DNA of 64,000 nucleotides, taken from NCBI RefSeq assembly GCF_905171765.1, contig NC_053392.1, positions 39,135,114 through 39,199,113 of the forward strand. The letters run 5' to 3'. A program made the position numbers and the translations under genes. Source of the stretch: Bufo bufo (taxonomy: Eukaryota; Chordata; Amphibia; Anura; Bufonidae). Positions 21,821-35,221 of the stretch are shown here, one piece after another (position 1 is the stretch's first letter; each line of letters starts with the position of its first letter). The notes beneath the pieces are model-generated. The model saw only the letters and a program-made list of their open reading frames with translations, was not told the origin of the DNA and searched no databases.

Positions 21821-22240
21821 CGGAGCTCAGCAGTGGAGAGTAGAAGTGGTGATGTAGGAATTGTGATGACATCATCGTCATGTGATCAGTATAGGAGGGG
21901 CGGAGCTCAGCAATGGAGAGTAGAAGTGGTGATGTAGGACTTGTGATGACATCATCGTCATGTGATCAGTACAGGAGGGGCGGAGCTCAGCAATGGCGAG
22001 TAGAAGTGGTGATGTAGGACTTGTGATGACATCATCGTCATGTGATCAGTACAGGAGGGGCGGAGCTCAGCAATGGAGAGTAGAAGTGGTGATGTAGGAC
22101 TTGTGATGACATCATCGTCATGTGATCAGTACAGGAGGGGCGGAGCTCAGCAGTGGAGAGTAGAAGTGGTGATGTAGGACTTGTGATGACATCATTGTCA
22201 TGTGATCAGTACAGGAGGGGCGGAGCTCAGTAATAGGGAG
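21821..22240. repeat. 80-bp tandem repeat, about 5 copies
   Basis: CGGAGCTCAG recurs at 21821, 21901, 21981, 22061, 22141 and 22221, an exact 80-bp period. Each unit contains GATGACATCATCGTCATGTG, which includes the small palindromes GATGACATCATC and TGACATCA. Confidence 0.92.
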
Positions 22241-22912
22241 GCCAAGACATAGTGAAGGACCTGTGATGATGTCCTGTGACTTCAGGGGATCAAGGTTTGT
22301 ATGGAAGAGAAGAAAGTGAAAAAGCAATGATTCAATGTAAGAACCAGGGAAATGCTGGGAGTTGTAGTTGTTTCCTTTTATACCTCCTCCTCCAATGTCC
22401 TCTGATGTCAAATAATAGCGTGGACATGCTGGGAGTTGTAGTTCCCTCCTCTTATACCTCCTCCCTGTAATGTCCAATAAAATCTCTTGGAGGCAGCGAG
22501 GAAAGGTGTTAAATATCGCCGGAGGAGCTGAGTCTGGGGAGTAAAGCAATGATTTATCCTATAGATTTCTGGTGTAGTCTGACGCTGTCCTATAGATGGC
22601 GGTTTCCATTCTGTGTGTTGTCTCATCATCCACTGCCCGGGTGCGATGTCCTCCTTTTGGGGATTATGAAAGTGCTCCCTACTGCCAGTACGTAATGAGT
22701 TCTATGTGTGCCCGGGTGATGTCTGTCACCCATTACAGCTGGGGCACGCTCTCCTGCAGACACCATGCAGTGACATCACCTGAGTAGAAGAGCGATTGGG
22801 CTCAGGATCATCCCCCGGCCTGTGCTCATTACCTCACTGTATCCTGCCTGCTGAGGAGAGCGGGATGTGCTCCGTTCATCGGGAGAACGGGGCTAGGTGA
22901 GTATTACAGTCT

Positions 22913-23080
22913 GGCTACGTCGTGCGACATTTTGTGTGATGGTAGTCAATGTTGTTGCAATGCGACATGCTCCATCCAAGACACCATTGACTATCATTAC
23001 ACAAAATGTTGTGCGACATGTTGCCATGTAGCTGTAGCCTTCTGTTGTTGCACGTCACATGTCGCCGTGTAGCCGGACCC
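22913..23080. mobile_element. small foldback element
   Basis: GGCTACGTCGTGCGACATTTTGTGTG followed by ATGGTAGTCAATG is mirrored by CATTGACTATCAT...ACACAAAATGTTGTGCGACA, then by a second partial copy ending in GTAGCC. Long inverted repeats and absence of coding suggest a MITE; the target duplication is unclear. Confidence 0.55.
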
Positions 23081-23139
23081 TTACCGTTAGCCTGCCTGAT
23101 GCAGCAACCAGAAATGTTGTGTCAGGAGACATTAGTTAG

Positions 23140-24328
23140 TAGGGCTGCCACCCGGCCGGTAACTTACCAGCCAAGCCGGTCATTTAGTGCCCCTGCCGGT
23201 GCTGGTGATTTTTTTCTAACGGCAATAATAAGGACTGTTACTAATGAGCGCTTCCATTAGTACAGCCTTTAACTCTTTCTCCCCCACTTGTGTTAAGAAG
23301 AAAAAAAAAACTTACCTCCTGCATTTGATGGCGCCACTGTGAACACTCGCTGCTGACTAGAGGACAGGACCTGCGAGATATCATCATGCCGGACACACAG
23401 GTCCTGTCCTGAGCTTCCAGTCAGCAGTGAGTGTTCACCACACAGAGAAGAGAAGGGGGCATTAGTAATTCTGGGGGGCACTAATGAGGCCATTACTGGG
23501 GGCATTAATATTACTAATATTACTGGGGGGCTCTAATGGGGGGCACTATTAATTCTGGGAGGCACTAATGGGGGGCATTAATATTATTGGGGGGAACTAA
23601 TGGGGGGCATTAATATTATGGAGGAGCACTAATGGGGCATTATTAATTCTGGGGGCACGAATGGCACCATTACTATTACTGGGGGCACTAATATTACTAA
23701 TATTACTGGGGGGCTCTAATTGGGGGCACTATTAATTCTGGGAGGCACTAATGGGGGGCATTAATATTATTGGGGGGGAACTAATGGGGGGCATTAATTT
23801 TATGGAGGAGCACTAATGGGGCATTATTAATTCTGGGGGCACTAATGGCAGCATTACTATTACTGGGGGCACTAATGTGGGCACTATTAATTCTGGGGGG
23901 TGCTAATAGGGGCAATATTAATTCTGGGGGCGCTAATAGTGGCATTATTAATTCAGGGGGGCAATAATGGAGGCATTACTATTACTGGGGGCACTAATTA
24001 TTCTGGGGGTGATAATAGTGGCAATATTAATTCTGGGGGGCACTAATGGAGGCATTACTATAACTGGGGGCACTAATGAGGGCATTATTAATTTTTGGGG
24101 GTGCTAATGGGGGCATTACTATTACCTAGGGTACTAATGGGGGCATTATCCATTCTGGGGGGCACTAATGGAGCCATTAGTATTACAGGGGGCACAATTA
24201 ATACTGGGAGACACATTATGACATTGCGACTGAACATCCCGTCTTAAACCACGCGCCCACAACCACACCCCTTTTGTGGTGTGGCTTAACTTGGCTGGTA
24301 TTTTTTGTTGGCAAAGGTGGCAACCCTA
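23140..24328 (+). mobile_element. hAT-like element with internal minisatellite (copy 1)
   Basis: The left end TAGGGCTGCCACC and right end GGTGGCAACCCTA are inverted, flanked by TTAGTTAG and CTTGTTAG, an imperfect 8-bp duplication. The left part (to about 23450) closely resembles 60827-61160, including AGGTCCTGTCCTGAGCTTCCAGTCAGCAGTGAGTGTTC in pieces. The rest is a ~30-bp minisatellite. No transposase is present. Confidence 0.8.
23460..24215. repeat. GGGGGCACTAATGGGGGCATTA minisatellite
   Basis: Irregular ~30-bp units of GGGGGCACTAATGG plus GGCATTATTAATTCTG or GCATTACTATTACTG fill the interior of the hAT-like element. A larger block appears duplicated (compare 23515-23660 with 23700-23850). 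Confidence 0.9.
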
Positions 24329-24329
24329 C

Positions 24330-27150
24330 TTGTTAGTGACGTCAGAAAAGCGTCTACTCGCATGTAAGTGATGATCCAAGCAAAGCCAGGTGGAGACGTT
24401 CAGTGAAGCTGCAGGAGCCATTTTGATTATACACTTTCTGCCGGGACACCAAAATCTAGTGTCTGATCTAGTATCACCTATTTATTAGAGCCTAAGGGGG
24501 CAGAACTACTGTGTCCCTCCTTGGGTATTTTAAAAGCTGGGAGGTATGCTGTGGGCATCACACAGGCCCTCTACTAAAAAAATACAGCGGTTGTGCTTAG
24601 AATGTATGGACGCCTAGGAGAATCCAGCACCACTCACGAGTGATCCTCAAGAGCAACGTTCAATACCCCAACAACCCTCACCCTAACACACAAGACACCA
24701 CACAGAACACCTTTAAAAAACATTCCTCGCCTCTGGAAATACACTTTACAGGATTATTATAGGGTGCAAGCTATATTACATCATTGCATCCCTGCACCAT
24801 TTAATTCATACTTGACAAATTTATAGACCAGCAACCTCTGAGGCTGGAGGTTGTGGCGCATGCAGTGGCGCCACTTGGATTTTGTTCAGGTCGAAGTCAC
24901 AACCCTTTGCACATAATCCTCCCCTTTTACAGTAGACTGCACCCCTTTTACTCCACTCCACTTGCCAGCATGCCCCCTTTTACCATGGGGCTTGCCCTCT
25001 TTCACTCCTGCTGCTGTTACGGCAACAGATTTGCCTTGGAGCTACTTCTAATTAGAAGTAATCCTGGCAGTCTCCTGTTTATCACTTGTTAATCATGGAA
25101 AAGGATCTGGACTTCACTGCAGGGCAACCACCAGGCCACTACTTTCTGGAATAGTCTATGTAGGAATGACAGCTGACCGCGTGGGTCAGAGACACTGGTG
25201 AAGGGCTCTAAGGGATCAGGCAAAACCATAGTCAGGCACCTGCCTAGGTCAGGGCAGGCAGAGTGTGTGCAATATGATAAATAGTCTGAGGTTAGGGCAG
25301 GCAGCGAAGGGTCAATATGGAGATCAGGCTCAAGTCAGGTTAGGCAGCGTAGGATCAAAATCCAGTAAACGGGAATAAGGTCATACATAGGCAGAAAAAC
25401 GAATACAGCACAGTGAGCACACCTTCACAGGAACTAGCCAACTAGGAACCTAATGCTCAGGCACCCTCCCATAGGGGAAGGTGTCTAAAGTACCCAAAGG
25501 TGACCAGCCACTGGCTGGCGTGAAATAAGGTATGCACCTTGACTCATTAAGAGTTGGGAGGAGCGTGCATGTGCCCTATGGGAAGAGGGGAGAGGCCTTG
25601 CCAGCTAGAAACAGACTGTGGCCTGCTAGGGAAAATAAATAATTGGTGGCTGGGTCTGCTGCAGTGGGCAGAGGAAGGCCAGCAGGTCCCGCTCTCTGGA
25701 GCAGGAGAGGGAAGATGAGTGGAGCGGCATGCATACCCGCCTGGTGGAGTGATGTGGAGCTGGGCACAGGCTGCCAATATAACAGCTGCCTCCTCACTGT
25801 GTTTGGGCACCTAATGGTGTTAGTCCCGGTGCCACACATAATTATGGCAGCTCTACTGGAGACATCAGGAGGCTTTCCCAGCACCCAGGAGATTTGCCAA
25901 CTCTTCCAGGAGTCTAAGAGGTCTCCCCCTAATCGGCGAACCTCCTAGATGTTCCGGCAGAAATGACAAGTATTTTATATTTATAGCCATGTGCACAAAG
26001 TACTTCATGCTGTTTGGAGCAGTGCGGGTGGGGGGTCAAAATCTGAATATAACCTAATGCCTTCTTTTCTGGTCTATGACAAAACAACAGAGTACATAGA
26101 AAGGGAGAAGACAATATAACAGGAGAGAAGATCTTTGTGGGGGAGAGGTGTTTGATCAGATGGCTGTCATTTCATGATGTCCATCACTGGTCTCCAAAGA
26201 AAACTAGGGTTCGGTATGTACTACACATGTTCTAGAAACTGTGACGGCAAAGTGTTTGTCTTGGAAATTTCAGTTTCGGGAGTTAATAAATCCACTGGAG
26301 CATTATTTTCCTAAATATAAAACCACAGTTCTCTGAGCCAAGAGCTTCACCAGCTGCCCTGAGCCGACCACAGATGACTCCCTGTACCCACAACATTTAG
26401 TCACAGTTGGCCAAGACAACGAGGTATGAGACCAATCATAACATTGAGATTCAATGCAGGTACACAGCCCGGAGCTTACATGTTTTCTATTTTCTCTATT
26501 AGTCAGGGGGATAAAGGAATGTATTTACGTCGAAAGACATACACGAAATAGCAGATGACTCTGAACAGCTGTGTAACAGGAGCTCCACCACTGCTCGTGT
26601 ACGCATCGTAGATGAGACGTTCCCTCATTCACCTGTAATGTGTATCCAGCATATGTACTTACTAGATCCATGAAGCTCATCTGTCTGGTTGCTTTTTTAC
26701 TATCCTACTTTGCAGGATGTCCTGCAAGAATCATGGTCTTCTAAACTATCACCCAGCAGGGAGGAAGGTGCGAATGATGAATAGGCCCAAGTAGAGCCTG
26801 GGGATGACGTGAGGAGTGTCACCAGCACTCCACTATCACCCTTCCACAGTAGCTGCTGGGAGGAGCGGTGAGACAAGGTGAAGGTTTGGTGCCAGTAGAG
26901 GGAGAGTGCGGATGGTCAAAGTGTGGTGCGTATTGGAGCTGCTGTTGACCTATGTAACAATTAGGCCTGGGAAGAGCATGGCATCCTGAGAGCCTGGAAA
27001 GGCTTGAGCCCTGGGAGTGGAGTTGGATTGGAGGCTGGGAGATGTGATTTGAGTCTGCCTGGGCATCTAAGTGATCCTCTGGAGGGTAGTGATTCTGCTG
27101 TTCCACCAGGCATTCTGAGTTGTCAGAGAAGTAGATGGGGAACCTCTCCA
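24330..27150. other. non-coding stretch
   Basis: No gene is recognised. Around 25170-25440 runs of GGTCAGGGCAGGCAG-like text suggest old dispersed repeat DNA. The frames at 25547-25948 on both strands overlap and show no domains. Confidence 0.4.
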
Positions 27151-27154
27151 TTAA

Positions 27155-27542
27155 AGGGGTATTCCCATCTGAGACAATGGGGGCATATCGTTAGGACCTG
27201 CACCTATATCGAGAATGGAGCTGGGAAGGTGGTGGCTGGAGGACCCCAGGTTTCCCCAGGTCCAGTAACCACCAAGAGCTTTTCCCATAGAAGTTAACAG
27301 GAGCGGCTAATGGCTCCCATTCATTTGTATGGGGCCGACGGAAATAGCCGAGACAGCGCACGGCTATTTTCGGCGGCCTCATAGAAATGGATGGAAGGCG
27401 GCTGCGCATGAATAGTCGTCCACCACTTTCAGGGCTCCGTTCTCGGTCTAGGTACGGGTTCCAGAGGTGGGACTTGCACCTATCAGACAATGCGGGCATA
27501 TCCTAGCGATATGCCCCCATTGTCTGAGATGGACATACCCCT
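27155..27542. mobile_element. T2-like TTAA MITE
   Basis: The 388-bp element is flanked by TTAA (27151-27154, 27543-27546). Its ends AGGGGTATTCCCATCTGAGAC and GTCTGAGATGGACATACCCCT are inverted, and CAATGGGGGCATATC recurs inverted just inside. Confidence 0.88.
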
Positions 27543-27664
27543 TTAACACCACCTCCAAAATGGCAGGTCTTGGGGGAGTTCCCAGAAGTAGGTCTTGGAA
27601 GTGGTTAGTACCAACCAAAAGTGGTCCAAGAAAGGACAACTGGTGAACAGGGTCATGAGCTTAA

Positions 27665-28141
27665 AGGCTATGTACAACTTCAGGGCAATTTTTTTTTTTA
27701 TGATTGCATTGTACTCATTTTGGGCTAAATTTTTTTTTCCAGTTTGTCTTTATTAAAAATATTGAGCCGTTCTGTCACAAAGGGTTAACTGTCTAGCTGT
27801 GTGATTCCTACTTTTTATTTTCACTTTGTGCAGTCATCTAATAACCCTTATCTCTAGATTACTAAAAGGTCATAAACACTTATTTAAGCCATGTTCTTAT
27901 CAGTAACATAAGAACTGAGCTATAATGAGTTTTTATAAGATCAGAGATAAGGAGCCTTCAGATGAGCTGCCTGAGAGAACAGAGTGAAAATTCAGAGCCT
28001 GCTACTAGAGAAACTCAAGGTTACACAGAGACAGGGGATCAAAAGTTTTAATAAAGACCAACTGAAAAAAAGTTTTTTTTGCTCAAAATGAGTACAATGC
28101 AATAATAAAACAAAAATTGCCCCCAAAGGAGTACATAGCCT
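27665..28141. mobile_element. T2-like TTAA MITE
   Basis: The 477-bp element is flanked by TTAA (27661-27664, 28142-28145). The termini AGGCTATGTAC and GTACATAGCCT are perfect inverted repeats, followed by an inverted pair of GCATTGTACTCATTTTG. Confidence 0.9.
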
Positions 28142-28422
28142 TTAAAGCTCACTGATATGTGTGGGGGTGACAGTTAGGTCTTCTGGTCTGATCACACAAG
28201 CAAATTGCTGATAACATTACTGATGGCTAATGTTACCTACTTGCCAAAAGGAGTATGGGAACAAGGTTAATGTCCCTGGTTCTGTATGGAGGTTAAGGAG
28301 TTAATTGTAATAATTTTGTGGTTTGGAGCAGTTAGAAGTTATTGCCTGCCTCCTTGGTCATCTAGGGTAATGAAGGGGTAAATATCAGAATCCCCCGGGC
28401 TCTGGGGTAATGAAGGGTTTAA

Positions 28423-28862
28423 AGGGCATCTGTCAGCAGATTTGTACCTATGAACCTGGATGACCTGTTACACGTGTGCTTGGCAGCTGAAGGCGTCTGT
28501 TGGTCTCATGTTCATATGTGCCCACATTGCTTTTGTAATATATGCAAATGAGCCTTCAGGTGCAATGTGGGTGTTTCCTTTACACCTCCTCTGCACTTTG
28601 ATTACCAGGACCAGGAGTGATGATGTTTTCACTGCCTAGTCCTGTCAATCAAAGTGGAGAGGGCGCGGCAGTTGCAGAGAGAGCAGAGCCTCCAGGTGTA
28701 ACGTTAACGCCCCCATTGCTCCAAGAGGCTCATTTGCATATAATAAAACATCATTTTTCTCAGCAATGCGGGCACATATGAACATGGGACCAACACAGAT
28801 GCCTTCAGCTTTAAAGTGCACATCTAACAGGTCATAGGTACAAAACTGCTGACAGATTCCCT
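28423..28862. mobile_element. T2-like TTAA MITE
   Basis: The 440-bp element is flanked by TTAA (28419-28422, 28863-28866). The termini AGGGCATCTGTCAGCAG and CTGCTGACAGATTCCCT are inverted, and long inner arms (ACCTATGAACC..., TGTTCATATGTGCCC) also pair. Confidence 0.9.
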
Positions 28863-29269
28863 TTAATGTCTTTATTACTGGTGATCTCAAGTTGTAAAGG
28901 GAAACCCTGGTGCTCTTGCTGTCTGGTGGTTTACTCACTACTTCAGTCTCCTTCAGACTCTAGCATTATAGCTATGACAGGAATCTTCCATGGCAGTCCA
29001 AGGAATTAAAGAGATCAATGTCAGCATCCCTGGTGGTATAAGACAGTGAATAAGTTGCTGTTAGAATTCCTGATGGCCTAGGGTAGAGAAAGGGCCACTG
29101 TTTCATACAGTACGTGACATCTTGTACCTTACTCTCCTCTCCAGGCTCTAGTGCTGTAGCTGTGAAACAAAGCTGTTTTGCTGGTCCTGGGCAATAAAAG
29201 GTAACCCTTTCCCACCTATGACGTATTATTATATCATGTTGAATTCTAAATACTGTTTGTCGGTTAATG

Positions 29270-30552
29270 TCAGCATTTCATGGTGGTCTAGGACAGTGAA
29301 GAGTTTCATATCAGTATCCCTAGTAGTCTGGGACACTAATGTCTGTATACTTGGTGGTCTAGGACAGTGAAGAGTTTCATATCAGTATCCCTAGTAGTCT
29401 GGGACACTAATGTCTGTATACTTGGTGGTCTAGGACAGTGAAGAGTTTAAGATCAGTATCCCTAGTAGTCTGGGACACTAATGTCTGTATACTTGGTGGT
29501 CTAGGACAGTGAAGAGTTTAAGATCAGTATCCCTAGTAGTCTGGGACACTAATGTCTGTATACTTGGTGGTCTAGGACAGTGAAGAGTTTAAGATCAGTA
29601 TCCCTAGTAGTCTGGGACACTAATGTCTGTATACTTGGTGGTCTAGGACAGTGAAGAGTTTAAGATCAGTATCCCTAGTAGTCTGGGACACTAATGTCTG
29701 TATACTTGGTGGTCTAGGACAGTGAAGAGTTTAATATCAGTATCCCTAGTAGTCTGGGACACTAATGTCTGTATACTTGGTGGTCTAGGACAGTGAAGAG
29801 TTTAATATCAGTATCCCTAGTAGTCTGGGACACTAATGTCTGTATACTTGGTGGTCTAGGACAGTGAAGAGTTTAAGATCAGTATCCCTAGTAGTCTGGG
29901 ACACTAATGTCTGTATACTTGGTGGTCTAGGACAGTGAAGAGTTTAAGATCAGTATCCCTAGTAGTCTGGGACACTAATGTCTGTATACTTGGTGGTCTA
30001 GGACAGTGAACAGTTTAAGATCAATATCCCTAGTAGTCTGGGACACTAATGTCTGTATACTTGGTGGTCTAGGACAGTGAAGAGTTTAATATCAGTATCC
30101 CTAGTAGTCTGGGACACTAATGTCTGTATACTTGGTGGTCTAGGACAGTGAAGAGTTTAAGATCAGTATCCATAGTAGTCTGGGACACTAATGTCTGTAT
30201 ACTTGGTGGTCTAGGACAGTGAAGAGTTTAAGATCAGTATCCCTAGTAGTCTGGGACACTAATGTCTGTATACTTGGTGGTCTAGGACAGTGAAGAGTTT
30301 AAGATCAGTATCCCTAGTAGTCTGGGACACTAATGTCTGTATACTTGGTGGTCTAGGACAGTGAAGAGTTTAAGATCAGTATCCCTAGTAGTCTGGGACA
30401 CTAATGTCTGTATACTTGGTGGTCTAGGACAGTGATAAGTTTAAGATCAGTATCCCTAGTAGTCTGGGACACGAATGTCTGTATACTTGGTGGTCTAGGA
30501 CAGTGAAGAGTTTAAGATCAGTATCCCTAGTAGTCTGGGACACTAATGTCTG
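29270..30552. repeat. 71-bp tandem repeat, about 17-18 copies
   Basis: The unit CTAATGTCTGTATACTTGG, TGGTCTAGGACAGTGAAGAG, TTTAAGATCAGTATCCCTAG, TAGTCTGGGACA repeats every 71 bp with very few differences. Degenerate relatives flank it on both sides (28990-29270, 30560-30710). The array lies about 1 kb beyond the SCARA5 stop codon. Confidence 0.93.
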
Positions 30553-30559
30553 GAGGCCT

Positions 30560-31577
30560 GGTGGTCTGCGGCAACGAGGGAGTTATTGTTAGTATACTTG
30601 GTGGTCTAGGGCAGTGTGGTGGTTATTTATAGTATCCCTTGCGGTATAGGGCAGGGAAAGGGATAATGTAAGAATCCATGGTAGTCTAGGGCAGTAAAGG
30701 GTACTTTTCACTACCATCTGCTTCAGAAAATTTGACAAATATTCAGTGACATTTTACCAGGGGTTGTATTTCATGTGGCTGAGATACACCAGCCCCCTCT
30801 GAATCATGACAGGACTCGAGCTTCATAAAAACATTATCTTTACTTTGTACCATATAATCACATTATCACTGCGTATTCCTCAGTATATAGTCTCGGCGTG
30901 GCTCAGCAACATCTTCCCTCTGCACCGGCTACGGAAGTAAAAAAAGTTTGTTAAAAGCCGTACCATGACAATATGGCCGCCGTCCTTTTAGCCCTTTTCG
31001 GCCATATGGTCTTTCCTGCCTGAGCTACTATAGTCGTGCTATTTCTTAGTTTTCCATTAGTTTCAAATACATGAATTCAAAAAAAGACAAAAGCGCAACA
31101 TAAAAGAAACTTTCATCGATGAGTAACGTAAATATCTGCTCAGAAAGATTTTTTTGGTAAAACTTTATGAAAGTTGCTCAATATACAAGGGGCAAATTGT
31201 CGGGGCTGAATCTCAGCCTCCACTTGTGCCTAATTAGAACTCGGCAGCTACCACTATAATAAATCTGGAGACACCACTCCAAATTGTGGAGCCACTGGCC
31301 GGGTCATGGTGTTCCCACATAATAATAATGTGCCCCCTCTGAATATTTCTTTCGCTTCATAAACAACTGCAATAAATGGAATTGGAAGCGCGAACGTCTT
31401 AGTTTCCTTCCTTACGAGCCTGAAGACAATGAAGATGCAAAGTCTCATCCAATCGTCTAGAAAGGTCTCTCCGTGATGCTTAGGTCACGACACAGAACAT
31501 AAGATGTCGTAACCCTCTACGTGGGGGTTGGATCGAACATCTTCATGACGAACGTTCCAGTGTCTTCTGCTCTCAGC
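30560..31577 (-). other. SCARA5: region downstream of the SCARA5 stop (3' UTR and flank)
   Basis: This is the transcript-downstream side of the last SCARA5 exon. No canonical AATAAA is visible on the minus strand; variant signals exist (CATAAA near 31165, AATACA near 30767). The 3' UTR length is therefore unknown. Confidence 0.5.
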
Positions 31578-31714
31578 TCACTGTTTGATACAGGTCACAC
31601 CGGCATCTTCAGCATGGCCGCAGTTAGTCTTGCCCCAAGTGGAGAACATGCACTGTAGAAGGGACTCTTCAGTTCCTTTGCAGGAAACATCGTCCATCCA
31701 GATACGTCCAGAAC
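31578..31714 (-). CDS. SCARA5: SCARA5 terminal coding exon (second half of SRCR domain, stop codon)
   Basis: On the minus strand this exon completes a split glycine codon (G from the upstream exon plus GT here) and reads [17 protein letters not shown], then [20 protein letters not shown] and GVTCIKQ before a TGA at 31578-31580. It supplies the last four of the six cysteines of a group A SRCR domain. The acceptor is a good pyrimidine tract ending TTTTTACAG, with a CTAAC branch-point candidate at 31737-31741. The reading frame is too short and lacks an ATG, so a simple ORF scan would miss it. Joined to the exon at 52692-52886 it restores a continuous SRCR domain (FGQ-G-SGRIW). The 3' UTR extends to lower coordinates; I see no canonical AATAAA on the minus strand in the next ~900 bases, so the transcript end is not called. 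Confidence 0.93.
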
Positions 31715-31999
31715 CTGTAAAAACAAGAAAGAATTCGTTAGAATCTGATTAGTCTTCTCTGGAAAGATTATAAAAATAAAAAAGCATTTTTAAAAAATCT
31801 AAAAATTTTGGTGGGATCGACTGCTCATGAAAATTGAAGCTGAGGTGCTGGGACATCTTTTACGTCAGTTAGATGTTTCTTAGATCCATCACAGTTCTTG
31901 TAGAGGAATCACATGTTGATTTTCTGCAATCAACCAATCTTGGAGATGGGTCCCAATTTGCTTGGAATGTCCATTCATAATCTCTCTTTACACTGGACG

Positions 32000-34900
32000 T
32001 CGCATCACTTTTCTGTTGCAAAGCCCCAAATCCCCTCTCTAGGCATAGATTTAAAACATGCCATACTGGCAGTCATCAAAGGGGGGAGCTCATGAGCTTT
32101 GCAAATCAATACTCAACAGTATGCAGTGAGCTCCCCCTAGTGGTGGCTTTAGGTAGGGGATTTGGATTTCAGTGCAGAATCGTAGAGCCCAAAAGCCATA
32201 GGACCTTCATTCAAAGGAGCATCTTTCTGCTTGGACTGGGAGATTTCCATTTTCTACTGACAACTTACTAGAATAGGAAAGTTACCCTGGAACCATAACA
32301 GATTTATACAGCTTTGCTCAGAAATGCAATATTAGTTGTGTGATGAACCCTTTTTGTTGTTATGGCTGGAGATAGTTGCGGAACAGGAACCATTTTTAGC
32401 AGATATGAAGCTATCATTAAGCCACCAAGGATTCTTAGAAATGCCTAGCCCTTGCTCCCTCCTACCTCTCGCCATTCTTTTTGTCTCTAATTTATTCTAG
32501 ACCAATCTATAGGAAGCCATCTCTTCTAGGAACCTGGGGGATCTTCCCTTTTGCGGACGATATGGGAAAATTAGTGGGTATGGTAAAAACTGGGGTGGTA
32601 CCCAACTGGTGAACTGAAGGGATTGATATAAATAGACCCTGGTGTTAAGTGATAGCTCTGAAGGCACTTCCAAAAGGAGCTGTCTTCTGCTGGACCTATA
32701 GGGTCCACTGTTGTGTCAGCCTAAGCCCCTTAGAGGATCCTCAAGTCATTCAATTCATTTGCTAGAACCTGGAGAACCTTCGTTATGAAATGATGGTGTC
32801 ATTGAGATCACCATGCACTGCACCCCTCACCACCCTGGACAATAAACTGTATATGTACCTAATGTGTTTGCTGGGGAGAGGGGAACAGTTGTCAACCGTC
32901 CCAAATCTGCCAGGATTGCCTGGAATTGTCAAAGACAATCTCGGCAAATTTGGCTTCCCCCCTTTCCCCTCAGTGGATGTTACCGGGTAGGTTATGCCCA
33001 GATGAGAGCTTAAATGTCCCAAATTTACCAACAGAGAGTTTGGTAAGTATGAAGTATTGGGTAGGTAGAAAACCCCAATGATCTGCAGTTCCTCATTATA
33101 CAAACTTCTCCAGAAAATCTGAGGCTCATAAATCAATGTGTCTTCTCTCTATTGTTTTGTGTGGACTACTGACTAATACCAAGGATGGATGCACATCGGA
33201 GAGCACCTCTGGTGGCCACCAATGACCATTTTGGTCTATTACAAATTTTAAAATACTTGCACCCCCTCAAAGTCCATTCCATCACTTCATTTATGCTTGA
33301 TTATAATGTCTGATTACTATCCGTCTGGTTGGGTTCTTCTGATGGAGGTCCACACTCACGGGCACATATCCTGGCACCAGACTCGGTGTTGGCTGGCATC
33401 ATCTTACATTTCACCACCTCACAGGGATCATACAGGGGATATCATAAAGTCTTTCTTGCTGCCAGGTTCTGACAGGATAACAAGTAATTATTCTGAAGGA
33501 ACGCGAGTCCGGGCGAATCTATGAAGAGTGGCCCACCTGAGAAAATAATCCTGAGCCCAAAGTCCAGTGTTGCCCACCAACATTCAGGTCCCCGATTAAG
33601 GTTTAGTGTTTGCTTTGTGAAATATCCCACGTAATGGCCATATAGGCAGATACTCTACAAGGGGGACATTCATGGAACTCCCACCAATAGGTAAAGCAGA
33701 GCACCCTCACAGCCAATTGGAAGAAATGGAATCATTTTTGTATTGCTGCATTCTGAGATCCTAACTTTTTATATTTCTCATCGACATAACTGTGAGGGGA
33801 AATTGTATTTTTTTTTTTTGCTAATTCATTGTTTTTTATTATTCTTTTTTATGGAAAAAATTTAGAAAAACACAGCAGATCCACATTTCTTTTATATAAG
33901 CATCAAAAACAATGCGTTTTAGATAATAGTTTGCTTTTTCATATGTGTTATGAGTAGAATATAGAATATTTTTTCCATAAATTTTTTTTTTTATTAAACT
34001 TTACTGATCTGATCTTACATTTTCTTAGATTTTTATTAGACTTTTTAATGCTGTGGTGTACTTAATATATTTAAAAGAATTATTGCCTGTCAGTGTTATG
34101 CTGCCAGGCAATCGATTGGTCCATGCCTCTGGCACAACCTTCTAGGCTTTCACCTATGATAGACCTGGTGGCTCCTTAGACCCCCTCGGACTTAGTAACC
34201 CATAAATGCCAGTTGGGAGCCCCACTGCCTTAAAATCAAATGATTTTGATTCTAGAGCTCTGCATCAGTGCCGTGCACCAAACAGGCTGAGAACTCTGGG
34301 AATAGTGAACTGGATCCTTCTCTGTGCAGAGTCCTCGGCCTCTTTGGTGCAGGGCACTGATGTGATGCACAAGAAATATTTTTTGGCAGATGATGTCATT
34401 GGTATAATTGTGAGCAGACCCCGAGTGACGCATTATGGGCAGGTGTTTCAGATCACTGTTCCATAATTGCCCTTTAATGTATAACGTGAAGACTTTTTAA
34501 TCAAAGGAATACGTTCCTGACTGGAAATGTACCAGCTCGTTACCGGTGTCTAGAAGGGGCGTGCCAACGCTTTCCATCGGCCGCTTAGGAGCAGAGTTGT
34601 GTTATGTTTATTAATGACGATTAATGAGGGTCAGGTTCGATCCCCTTCTTGTGCACCCGTGACTGAGACTAAGTATTAACAGAGCCCTCATCCTGTACCC
34701 CCCCCCCCCCAAAAAAATAAAAAATAATAATTTTGAAAATTCCACAGAAAGAACCGGCTAGGAACCTCTGACTAGTTATGGTCTGAGACCCAAGGGACTT
34801 GAGATGTTTTAGGGGGATCCAAGTACAGTAAAGTCCTAGGACCTCTTTTTGCACCCACTAAATGACCCCAAGATCACCGATGGGGGAAAGGGGGGGTGAG

Positions 34901-35210
34901 GGATGTGGTATATGCCATTACTGCGTGACCTCTATATGACATCTGGGCCAGGCAGGAGCACACAGAGGGCTCACTCTGTAGACAAGAAGGTTGAAGGAAA
35001 TGGCTATGATAGTGTCAATCGAGTCCCAGTTCTTGGTGCTTCTGCCTGACCACAGAATAGGGAATAGGTTGAAATCTTGGGACAATCCACTTACTATGTG
35101 CAGTATTACATTGTGTTATAGGGGAGAAGGACCCGTGGCCAAATGCCTGTGCACATGACCATGCAGGTCCTCAAGCAGAAATCCTGTGACTGCATCATCT
35201 TATGTGCTCT
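32000..35210. other. intronic stretch without recognised gene
   Basis: Within the SCARA5 intron. An inverted repeat at about 34254-34375 pairs CATCAGTGCCGTGCACCAAA with its complement. AT-rich DNA lies at 33790-34080 and a C-run at 34700. No coding signature is seen. Confidence 0.5.
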
Positions 35211-35221
35211 ATCCTGTAAGG

